64,000 nt of DNA. Source: Macropodus opercularis (Eukaryota; Chordata; Actinopteri; Anabantiformes; Osphronemidae). The notes under the pieces are model-generated. The model was not told the origin of the DNA. It did not search any database and worked only from the letters and a program-made list of their open reading frames with translations. Below, piece by piece: positions 51,560 to 63,425 of the stretch; position 1 is the stretch's first letter, and the number at the start of each line of letters is the position of its first letter. The stretch lies in assembly GCA_030770545.1 (NCBI GenBank), contig CM061102.1:10157501-10221500 (forward strand), given 5' to 3'. A program made the position numbers and the translations under genes.

Positions 51560-52300
51560 TAAGCACGGGTTAAAGATCGCAATCTGCTCCCTCCGCCCGG
51601 TCACTGCAGGTTTGTTTCGGTTGTGTTGCTCAGCCCGGCCGCCTGCTTGTGCTGCTGCCGTCGTTAGCAGAGTATTGAGCTACCAGCTGACCTACTTTCT
51701 CTCTTCTCAGCCGCTCGGTCCTGTTTACAAGCCGCTGCCAGCGGAGGATGTGGACTACGGTGCCTGGAAAAGAGAGCGACTAGAAGACCACGGAATGGGA
51801 GATTTGGTGGTGTGCTGTGGGTAAATTGGGAAGCGCCGCAGACAGCTCGATTAGAAACGGCAGAGTATTAACTTAGGCGTTGTTATGCAATTTAACGCGT
51901 TCGGTGCCCTCGGCTGGTCAGTCTCGCGCTGGCAGTTGCGCTCAGCTGCTATGCTGTAGTTGTGTTGTTGTTGTTTTTTTATATATAATTTCTTTCTTTA
52001 AAAATGACTACGTCGATGAAAGCGACGTGCGGATCGTTCGTTCTGCCGGAGACCCCGTTTCAAGGTAGGTGAGATTTAATGTAAGCTTTCAGTTTCGCGT
52101 CAGCCTGACGAACGAGCGCGAGACGTTATCGCGTCTCTTAACATCAAAGTTCGCGAGTGGGAGAGGGGCTCGCGCCGCTACGCGCGGCCAACACCTACTT
52201 CTCTTTCCTTTTTCTGGCAGACATCGGAGATTTCTTTCTCCAGACGCTGGAGCGTGAATCCACGGCGCGTCACGCACCCTGCGCTCTTGAACGCTGCTTG
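51560..52300. promoter_or_regulatory. CpG-island-like patch, candidate alternative npas2 promoter
   Basis: The region is CG-rich compared with its flanks and contains many CGCG words. A strong donor, CAAG/GTAGGT, lies at 52064/52065 on the plus strand. A short frame from an ATG at 52003 reaches this donor in a phase that does not match the npas2 coding exon at 56493, so any transcript would be 5' UTR. Confidence 0.45.
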
Positions 52301-55300
52301 CATGTTTTCAGCTCTCTGTCATCCACTGCCCTGGTTACAAGGTTGAAATAACCTATTTTTCCCCCCGCTGCACCACCGCTGATGACATTCGTGGCAAAAC
52401 ATTGAAAGCGTTTTCGTCACTGACTCCTCAGAAAGACGCAAGGTGGCAACATGTTAAATGTCACAGGAAAACAAATCATTAAATGTTTTCTCAGCGGGCT
52501 CAGGTCAGGCTGATGTTACCCAACCTGGCAGCTTTAAGTCCACAGGAGTTCATTTGTCTGACTAAACCGCTGTTTTCTTATACTCGGGGATGCGGTGATA
52601 CTTTAGGCCTAATTCAATCCATGTCAGTGGGAAGAAGTTAAAGAGTCATCGGGTTCACTCTAATTCATCTCTCCGGTGTTTTTCATTTATAGGTGTTTAA
52701 ACAACAGGAGTGCTTCCTGTTTCCTTATCACTGCAGAGGAGCTTTACTTACAACACAGGTCACAACAGAAAACACAACTTTCCCAAATTGACAAACATGT
52801 GCTTCTATTTCATTACAATTAAAAAATATACTGTATGTTGATACTACTAATATGTGAGTATGGTTGCGCGATATGTACTAGTATGTTATGATCCAATGTG
52901 ACGTCAGACTCTGCAGATCCAAACTAAAGCAGCAGGATCCATGTTAAAACAAACATTTCCAGATTTGCCAAAGCGAAGCTTGTCCAGGCCCAGTTTGTGT
53001 TTATCTGACAGCTTGAGCCGGTGCAGGTGGAGGTGGTCAGGTAGTATAAACGTTGAGATAAGCAGCGTAAGAGTGAAACCCTCATATCCCATAATTCAGT
53101 CATGTATTAGCAAGCACCAGAGCAGCAAAATACTTTGTCACTAAGTTATAGAATTGTTTATCATTATCTTCATCACATTATCTTGTGTGAAACATTAGCA
53201 TCATAAACACTGTAAAAAGGGTCACTGACCTTTTGATAACATCAGTGGTCTTCATCGTTTCATAGGTGGATTTATTGTTGTTTTGCGGAACAGAGATTTT
53301 TAGCAACATATTAAAAAACTTTACGATCGACAGTCAGATTTTATGAATTGGAAAGTACAGACATGGGAAAACAACAACAAAATATTATGGTGGCAAAAAA
53401 ACTTTACTGCAAACTCATTGTTCATTTTATTCTTCAGATTTTATTTACGTGTTTGTCCCAGAAGCTGGTTTGTTTTTTGAAAACGTGCTTGCTGCATTAC
53501 AACGTACCTACTTTGAAGTGTTTGTTGACACACAGTACATGGTGGAGTTTGTTCACTGATTAAAGTTGCAATTTTTATGGTTTTGATAAGCTTCCATGGC
53601 CTGTAGCTTACCTTTAGAGTTTTGTGGTCTTTTGAAGTTTGAAGAGTTTTGAAATATAAGTATATTGAAAACTACAGAGAGCAACTGAGCTGATGGTACG
53701 GGACGATTTTTATTTTTAGTAACAATATGCTGGAAAAAAGCCGCAAACACTGATTATTACTGTTTTGGTGAATTAAACCAAGAGTGGGTTCTTGCCTACA
53801 TTGACGGTTTATGGAAAATCAACCAAGAAGCTGTATAATTGTTGTCCTAGTCTGTTATACCATAAGTGATGGGCATCATAACTACATAGATTGTCTCCAG
53901 TAGATAAACTTTAACATTTTATTTCACCAGCTATGGAAACATTTAGTTAAGTGTCATATCTATATCATATATTTTATTGTTAAGTAGGTCTATAAATCAA
54001 ACGTATGTACGTGCCCATGCCACTAATGTAGGTCAAAAATAATACGTGTCCTGAATCACATCATAAATTATTACAGCTTCAGCGCTTTTGCGGTGAATTT
54101 GACCTGGATGCCAGCCACACCCCAGGCACCGATGCCAAACAGGTATTTTGTCTTTAGCGACGAGCCGTAAACTGTAACCGTGGCCTCCAGAGGCACGGCT
54201 TACTATTAGTTATTAATCACATCAAAAACAACATGAAAAGTTATTAAAGTTTGGTCGATACTAAAAAAGAGCTGCACACAGGTTGAGAAAGCTTAAAGTA
54301 TCTGTCTGGTTTCTTTATATACATTTTTTTTGGCATTTTGCCCGTGTTAACAGTGAGTTTATGAGAGACAGGCACGAAACATAGGACAGAGACAGACTCG
54401 CATGCAACAAACATCTCCAGGCTAGAAATGCTGTGAACTTGTGCTTGTGTGCGCTCAAATACTCAGGCGGGAGAAGTATTATAGTAGTAAGTTTTCCATT
54501 TTACACAGCAACATAGTGTCTGCAGTAACACTTAATGTCGCTTTACATCATATACACAACAGTGTATTTAAAAAGGCAGAGAGTGAAAGTGAACAGAGAC
54601 CGTGCATGTGCTGTTTTCTGGGATTGATGCACCTATAAAACTGTTTGCCATTAATGTTTTGATTGACATTGACACTGGGACTAGTAGTATTTTATTAATT
54701 GATAGTCTAATGATTTCCTGTGATTCTTGTATGTCTTGTGTACATGTTTAGGAAGCTAAACTAGGGATGGGGACACGGCGTATACACATTTATCTGATGT
54801 ATGCTTAAAGTTATTCAGTATAAAAGTCTCGTTGAAAGATGTGCTACTGTTTTAGATTCACAGGCTTGAAGTAGGGGATGTGAAACTGAGCCTCTTGTGT
54901 TTACGCATTTAATGCACGTCCTTGTTACTTCCGGCTTTGAAAATAAAAGCTGTCGCTCAAAAGTAAATCGCTTTTGCAAAAGAGTTATTGTGGGTTGAGC
55001 AGAACTTTGTATCCTGGTTGTTAATGTCATTCAACAACAACAAAACGCTTCACAGTAAAAGCCTTTGAGAGATGGTTTGTTGCTCTGCACATCTGTTTGA
55101 CTTCTTCAGCTCCTGAACTGTTTCTGATTTTAATGTGCAGCAGAAAAGTGTGAATTAATCTGCGATAAATTGTGCCTAAATGAAGGGTTATGTCTCTCGA
55201 ACAGAATTGTCTGCAGATCTGCAGTCACATGAAATGCAGAGAGTGAAGACTTTGGGGTAAAACAGGGAAAAGGGGAGCATCTGTTGGATGGACTGTAAAA

Positions 55301-55636
55301 CTGGGACCATATGTGATTAACAGCTGAGAGCAATAGTTCTTGGTTTTAAAGCGAAAAGCAGCATTTCGTTTTTGCCTGAATTAGCCTGGGTTCATAGCAT
55401 TAGTGCCAGTTTAACAGCAGGAACCTTTGGCGCATCGGCTGATGGAGAGTATAATTCAACGTTGAAAGTTTGTCTTTTCATTGGGTTGTATCACCTGAAA
55501 CAAAAGACATCAGGGTCTAAACAAATCCTGTATGACCCTTATTGATATAGGTCAGCCATCTTGAACTTCGCTTGTCTATTTCCCATAATTCATCTGCATG
55601 TTTACATTGTGATAAGTCATGCTGTGCGAGTGTTGT

Positions 55637-55654
55637 GTACCTTCTAGTGGCCGG
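55637..55654 (-). promoter_or_regulatory. Weaker CTCF-like motif upstream of npas2 coding exons
   Basis: The minus strand reads CCGGCCACTAGAAGGTAC, a moderate match to the CTCF core with G-to-A and C-to-T differences in the G-rich half. Confidence 0.3.
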
Positions 55655-56636
55655 TGATTATTAACTGATGTGTCATACAGCAACGCGACGCAGTTGTGCG
55701 TTCATACTACCCGTGTGGGATAAGAGGAAGAGGAGCTCAGAGGAAGTAATAAAGATTAAAAATGTCTTCCTGTAATAAAATATCTCCATTACCTTATAAA
55801 TATGGACACCTTGTTGTCATAATAGGGCCCAAGACTGAGCTCAGTAGCTTGAAAAAACTACTACAGGATTCAGGCATCTTTTTTTTTTTTGCACCAAGAC
55901 TAAACATCTTCTGAGTAGTTAGGTTTTCAGGGTCTCACCACTCATCACTCTTACAGTTTCATTATATCCACATACAGTATTGCTGTTCTGATAATGGCTC
56001 CTGAATTATAAATGACATAAACTGAAAAAGGTGGTGGGTTCCCCTGAACATGCAGAATAAAGAAACTCCTTTCAGTAATTACAACTTTGAACTTTGTAAA
56101 TGATATATAATGTCAAGTATTTCCAGACCACATAACCCTGAACTAATTTAATCCAGGCTAAAGGAAAGTCTGTGTGTTTTCTGTTTCCTACTGGAAAGTT
56201 ATGGTGACTTGGAATAAAATAATTGCTCTTTGCAATTGTGAGTATTTCAGACAGTTCTGGGTGACTAAGATGACGTATGCGCTGTTACAATCTGTGTCTG
56301 CTTCAGACATGTTTCTAGGTCAGGGGCTCTTGTGTGAAAATCATGAATTACTGTACCCTGGAATAAACTCCAGCCTAATGTATGTTATGCCGTATCCTTA
56401 ATAGTTGCTCTCCACCCCAAATCTTTCTTGTAATACTGGGCAGATGGTTTTAGTGACAAATAAAGGAAATTGTCCTGCTTTTGTTTTCACAGGATTTGGC
56501 TTTTTGTTTGTGGGCTGGAGGAGGTGGTGGACAGCTGGTCGTCGGTAGGTTTTTCCACAACATTGTCTGGGACGAGGTCAGCGCGGATGGGATTTATAAG
56601 ACTTGGGGAAGGACCTGGCTGGGAAAGGGAGTGAGC

Positions 56637-59600
56637 ATGGACAGCCTTTCTGACTTTGGTTGCCCCTGTCCATCAACCCGCAGGGAATGGGAGTGAGTAT
56701 TAAATCAAGTTCACGTGACATTTTCTGCCCCAAACACAAGTCCGCATCTGCATCTGTTTACATTTAGCATTTTGTTTCGTAGCATTTTTAATAATGCAGC
56801 GTAAAGATGTCCCTCTAGTATATTTAAAAGGTGAAAGAAACCTGAGCTTTCCTGTGTTGTGTGTGGATGTCAAATAGGGCCCCTCTGCTTTAACAGGTAT
56901 CTCATATCCTGGATGACTCCAGTTACAGTGTGACACGACATGGGTGGTTAAGTAGTTTACCCTTCAGAAACAAATTAGGTTTTATGATTATGTAGCAAAA
57001 CCATTAGAAGCTGTTTGTCATCAAAATTGCTAAAAAATACAAACAAATGTGCTGCTTTTGTTTTTTTATCTTTAATACATCTAACTTATTCCTTTTTATG
57101 GCTTCATTGCTACTGATACATTTTTGAGTGGTTTCAACAGTTGTATTATTTTGATGTTTGGACTCCTGAGGAGTAAGGTAACAGGAGCTGAGCCTCAGTG
57201 AAAGTGATTTTTGAGGAGAATTGCGCTGACTCCTGTTTATGTGGGCTTTGTAATTTATTTGTAGCCAGTTAGCTACAAAACCTAACAAGATACTTTACCT
57301 TTAGAGACTTTTGCTATTTTCAGTCGGCATGAACCAAATTTACAGAGAATGACTTTCATTTCCAACTGTTAAATATCGGAGGAAGCCAAGTACGTTGCCA
57401 TTACATTGTTGATGTCATTCGTAACACGTGTGCTTTGCCAGGAATAAACATATCCCATGCTGTTCTCTGTTGTCTGTTGACACTGTCAGGTTGTGAAAGA
57501 CAACAATATTTGAATTGGTTTCTCTCTCTTTCTAGCACCAACAGCTGTGTGGATGATTTAATGGATGAAGATGAGAAAGACAGAGCAAAAAGGTAAGTCA
57601 GTCAGATTTGACTTGTATCCAACTAAATATAAATGAAGAAATGTGTGACCTGTTACTGCTACTTTGAATATTCAAATATATTTAAATGATGAGTGTAAAT
57701 GTTTAGAAGTTGATGTTACTTGATACTGAAAGCGCTTCTGAAACTACAAAGTAAACCTTTCTGTAAATTACGCTATGTCACCTATTGTTTCTATCCATCA
57801 GTGGCAGATGAAATTAAAACAAGGTGACAGTCATAGGCCGCTAACTCTTAGACATTAACTATTCATAACACAAAGAGATGGAAAGATTGATTATTGAAAT
57901 GCATGACAGTTCTAGCCTAACAACCTCTGTCTGCTGTTATAGTTGTTAATAATATCATCATTATGTTGACATCTAAGGGCATCCCGGAACAAATCAGAAA
58001 AGAAAAGAAGAGACCAATTCAATGTGCTCATCAAGGAGCTGTGCACCATGCTGCAGGGCCAAGGCCATCCACGCAAGATGGACAAGTCCACAATACTGCA
58101 GAGAACTATTGACTTCCTGCAGAAACAAAAAGGTGAGAAAATGTACTGTAATCGGTAAAGAACATGAAAATGAAGAACTGGTGAATGACTCTCTTTTATT
58201 TTGTTAACAACCGACTTCACCTGAAGCAGAGAGTTTTTGGCTTCTGTCATTTATTAGACTAAATTATTGTCATTTCTCCTCAGACATCACTGCACAGAAT
58301 GAAACGTGTGATGTGCGACAGGACTGGAAGCCTTCATTCCTCAGTAATGAGGAATTCACTCAACTAATGCTGGAGGTAAAGTTTAAGTCCTGACAGCTGA
58401 CTGTAAGAGAAGAAACATTCCCTAAAATGCCCAGGGAGACTTCAGCTCGGTTCTTTTCACTGTTCCTTCAGGCCCTAGATGGATTCCTGGTAGCATTAAC
58501 TACAGATGGAAATATTATATACGTATCTGACAGTGTGTCTTCACTTATTGGACATTTACCGGTAAGTGAGAAAGTCCTTGGTATATATTTATTCACCTTC
58601 AACACATTTGCTTTTCATGTTTTGCATTATAAATGAATTAGAGAAAGACCAGGTTCAGTACATGTTCAGTTGACTTGCAGTGATAAAACGATAGATACGC
58701 TTTGTGAAAATGTGACTGTTTACACTCATTTCAATACAATTTGTGTTCCTCAATACCTATATGATGATCTAGGTTATTTAATAACCTAATGATAATGTAG
58801 CGTTTTTGACTGTCTCCCTTCTTTCCGTTTGCACCAGTCAGATATGGTGGACCAAAGTATCTTGAATTTCCTCCCGGAGCGGGAACATGGGGAGGTGTAT
58901 AAGCTGCTATCATCCCACATGCTGATGACTGACCCCATTGCTGCTGACTTCCTTGACAGTGAGTGACCTACTGGGCAGCTTCTCTGCATATGTCTGACCC
59001 CTGTCTGCTCCTAACTCCACACTGCGTCTGGGTCATCATGTTGAAAAGTGGAAAGGTTCAAGTTCAGGGTGCACACGAATACTGGACACACATCATTTTG
59101 TCGTGTTTTGTTTCACTTTAAACTCTTTGTCTGACACATCAAAACATTTTGATTTATATCCGTCTTCTTCTTTCATGTGCTTTTTTATTTTAGGATGGGG
59201 CTAAATATTGCTCTTATCCTGATAAAGTCCCTTGAAGCTCTATTTAGAGACAGGTTGCTGAATCGGGGTTTGTGCCTTATTGGATTGCTGATTAGTGCAT
59301 GTCTATGATTAGCCTTTCAGCTAAAATTAGGAGTTATCTTTATATCATAGTTAAGACTGTAAATCACTGTTATGTTAACACGGTAATCCAGACCAAATCC
59401 ACGTAGTTATCTGGGGCTCAAGACACTGACCTTAATCCTGTGTTACTATTGGGCTTTTCTGAGGAATAGAGAGTCGCTGATGCTGCTGTTTGTGCGTACA
59501 ACTCGTAATAGCAAACTGTCCCAGAGTGATCGTTGGTATTTGGGCACATTTCAACGGAGGCATCAACGTCCTCCCATGAATCGAAATATCTGACTTCCTG

Positions 59601-62600
59601 AATGGCTGTGAAAATATCAAAATACATGAACCTGTTACATAAAATGTGGCTTTTCAAGGTCACTGTGTTTTCCGCTTTGGCTGAATTCAAAGAAAAATCT
59701 TTTTTATGTGTGGCTAAATGACCTTGGCCTCCTCAAGTATCCTCTTCTAATTAATGCCACATTATGTACAGTAGTGACTTCACAGGACGCTCGGCGGTCA
59801 GGTTGAGGCTGTGCTCCATTAGTAAGTTTCTCTTTCCGGATGACGTTTGAACACAGCTGAATCTTAAATGTCCCTCAGTTAAACCTTCATGCTGTATTGC
59901 AGCAAACATTTAGCGTAAGATCTGATTAGATAGTTGTCCGTAGCATATGAGTTGGACTTTATTTAATTGTTACAAAATAAAATGAAATCTCCTGTTTTTC
60001 AGGTGAGGCACATATAGAATTTTGCTGCCATCTCGCCAGAGGTAATATGGACCCAAAAGAGCCTCCTGTGTACGAGTACGTCAGGTTCGTTGGGGATTTC
60101 AAGTTTCACAACAACGGTAAGGATGGTACGTCTCCTAAGCAAAACATGTCTCACAAGTGGAATTTAGTTAACGGTGTGGTCCGTCCAAATTTAGCAACAC
60201 TTTAGCCAATTAAGAGATGTTGTTGTGGATGTGACAGCCTCTGTCTCTGTCACTCAGTGCCTACATCTTCTTGTAACGGGCTTGAATTAACGCTACCAAG
60301 AAGCTTGCAGTCAACGCTGGAGGAGCAGGTCTGCCTCATCGCTACTGTGAGATTAGTCACGCCACAGTTTCTCAAGGTAAGACCACCTGGAATCTACAAG
60401 CACACCAGAACACATGATGTTGACATAATGTTACACGACTGTAACCTTACTGATATCATATTGTGATGATACGCAATTAAGAAACACTGATAGAAAAATG
60501 AGCTGAGATTCACTTCAGTTACTTGTCCACGTTCAAAGTGTGAACTAGTGGCTTTATTCGTGTTTCTAATAGCTCTCAGCTCAGAGAGCAAAAGTGCCAA
60601 CAACCAGATCTGCTGGACAGGTTTCAGCCCCCCCCCCCCTCCACATGTGCCAAAGTGTAAAAGATACTGATTACACTGATTTGCCAGATGCAATGACTAT
60701 AACAATGACTTCTGGGCCGCATGAATATTTTAATTCAACCAATGGTTCCAGGCAAACACTCTTTAGTACAGACTTGAATCAGTTGCTTTGAACAGCTTAT
60801 GGGCAGTATTCAGAACATGTGAACTGTTTGGCTGTGACACACAGATATGATCACACGATGATTACATGTAAACACAATTGTCAGCTGCTATTATCAAATG
60901 TTTGATGTCAGAGCTGCAAACATAAACTGTATTTGTGTGACATGTTTCACATTACGAGTGTTATACAATAATGAATGAGATTTTTATTTAATATATACTG
61001 GATGAAATGTTTATACCACATACCTTAATATTAATTTAAATCAGGAAATATTTCTGTCTGCTACACAGATCAGTAGATACATTTAGTTGATGGGAAGAAT
61101 AGACAGAAAGGAAACAGAACAGATATAGTAATAGTAATTTGCTCACTTTGTAACTTTGGGCTTGTTTAGGATTTGTGTAACGTGGAAGATCCTTGTGATG
61201 AATTCACATCCAGACACAGTCTTGAATGGAAGTTCCTCTTTTTAGATCACAGGTAAACTTTTTCAAGTCAAAAACACAATTGTTTAACAGTAATAACAGT
61301 TGTGCTTAATACAGTTTTCTCTTCGTTTCAGAGCTTCTCCCATCATAGGCTACTTACCCTTCGAGGTTCTTGGGACCTCTGGCTATGATTATTATCATGT
61401 GGATGACTTGGAGCTTATAGCTCAGTGTCACAAGCAGCGTAAGTAATCAGATTACTGTGGTAGTACTGAAAAAACAGACCTGTGACATGTAAACTGAGCT
61501 GATTGAGCTGAACTTTCTTGTCTTCTCAGTAATGCAGTTCGGGAAGGGTAAATCCTGCTACTACCGCTTCCTGACCAAGGGTCAGCAGTGGATATGGTTG
61601 CAGACTCACTACTACATCACCTACCACCAGTGGAACTCCAAACCAGAGTTCATTGTGTGCACTCACACGGTCGTCAGGTAAGCCTCAGCGTTGCGCCTTG
61701 GGCTGCTGCTGTACGCTGACGTTAGACCTACCCTGTTCATATCTGCTGTCATGCAGTTACGCCGAAGTGAGAGCCGATAAAAGACGAGCGTTTGGCCTTG
61801 AAGAGCTGTCGCCACCTGAGATAGCGCCTTCATCTATGGAGGTAAGGGCGCGTGGACCGCGTGTCCACTACGTGTCATGTGTGTTGAGTCTTTCTGTCCG
61901 TTTGACATCTGACCTCCTCTGCCCGTTCCAGCCTCAGAATGGGTATTGGGACTGTCCCACGGTGGGCCCTACATGGGATAAAAACAGCGCTGCACGTTCA
62001 GTATCCTCCCACAGCTCCCGGAAGTCCTCCCACACTGTGCTGTCAGACTCTACATGTGAGTCATCCCCTGCTCCCTAAAGTGCTCACTCACTCAACAGCA
62101 GGTCAATATGCACAAAAACCCTGCTCCAGAAAGTGGTGTGTTATTGAAATTAAAACGAGAAGCTCCTACAGTCGGCTCTTTGTTTTGTTCTTTGGTGGTC
62201 GAAGTAACTAAACCACAAGTCAATAAAACACCCCCTTCATATATGTGGCTGACACTGAATTCACGATGAAATGTTTCCACGGTTTACTTTGGCTTCTCCT
62301 GTTTATGCGTCGGTCTCTCTGTCTTCAACTGCTTGTCCACCCACTGTCTAATGAATTAAAACACACTTGCATTTCTAAGAACAATACATAGTGGCAGATT
62401 TGCACCACTTGCTGTTCATAGAAAGTAAAAATAGTTGCTGCTGCTGATTTCCCTTAACCCACACAAACATTCACTCAGCACTAAAAAATAGCTGATTTTT
62501 CTTTCCGTTTTCATTTCGTGTCGGCTACGTTGAGTGCATCACAGTTTGTGGGTTTAGGTCAGAGACAGAATGATGTGACATTCAAGGACTAGTGAATCAG

Positions 62601-63387
62601 CAGTATTGTTATACAACCAGAAAAGAAATCCAGTTCTGACAGTAATCCTTTTAAAGAGAAACTGTATAATACATCTGACTGTATTTTACTAGACTCACTG
62701 CGATGCATATTATTAGAATATACAGTAATGTTGCAGCTGTTACAAAGATAAAGGTGAACAATGACCTGTCTCTTCTGCAGCAGCTAATTCCTACCCTGAG
62801 CCCAGCACACAGTCATGGCAGACCGCTGAGAAGGAGAAGACGTCGGATAGAGTCCAGCCTAATAGTTCAAAGGTCAGTTTAGTCAACGTTTCCTTGCGTC
62901 TGTCTCTCTTTGGAGGATCAGTTGATCAGTTGGGGGAAAAAAGCGACACAAACTTGACACCCTGTCATGTCACGTCTTGTCATTTTCTCTGTAGAATTTG
63001 GCACAAAGACAAAATTCCTTTGACCTCGTTCCCCAAATGAGCCTCCCTCTCTCTTCCACCTGCAGCCAGCACTCCGCCATGGTTAGTGTTCAGTCTATCT
63101 GTCCTCCCTGTTGCCTTCCTCACATGTGGACAATATCTTACCTCTACTCGGCTGCACGTGTTCATTTCATTTGTTGCTTTGTGCGTCTCCAAGGCCTGTA
63201 ATAAATCTGTGGGAAAAAAATAAAGATTGTGAGGTAGCTAGTGTGTACTAGTGGCATACAGCATGCTGCGTTTGCAGTTTCTTTGTTTACAATAACATTT
63301 GGATTAGGTGATTAACCTGGTTGATTTGATGTGTTTCCAGCAGCAGCCGCAGCAGCATCAGCAGCAACAACAGCAGCAGCAACAGCA

Positions 63388-63425
<38 letters not shown>

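Larger units (their letters stand above)
41007..56492 (+). other. Long non-coding stretch, probably npas2 5' intron(s)
   Basis: About 15.5 kb hold no coding exon I recognise on either strand. Contents: a possible degraded fish repeat near 44660-44770; a CCAT/CTGT simple-repeat patch near 49945-50000; a CpG-rich patch at 51.6-52.3 kb; and a CTCF-like motif at 55637-55654. Short frames such as 45172-45480 and 49219-49437 have no known relatives and are treated as chance. Confidence 0.5.

Noticed and set aside
52003..52064. Short frame MTTSMKATCG... as an npas2 coding first exon
   Set aside because: Joining to 56493 would be out of phase and hit a stop. At most it is an upstream ORF.
56481..56636. 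Coding sequence upstream of 56637 in the same exon
   Set aside because: The frame is open, but it has no ATG after the acceptor and the Gly-rich translation matches nothing known.
57424..57432. CACGTG in npas2 intron as an autoregulatory clock E-box
   Set aside because: A single E-box occurs by chance too often; no promoter context.
60627..60641. C-rich run as a functional element
   Set aside because: It is a homopolymer in an npas2 intron with no supporting context.
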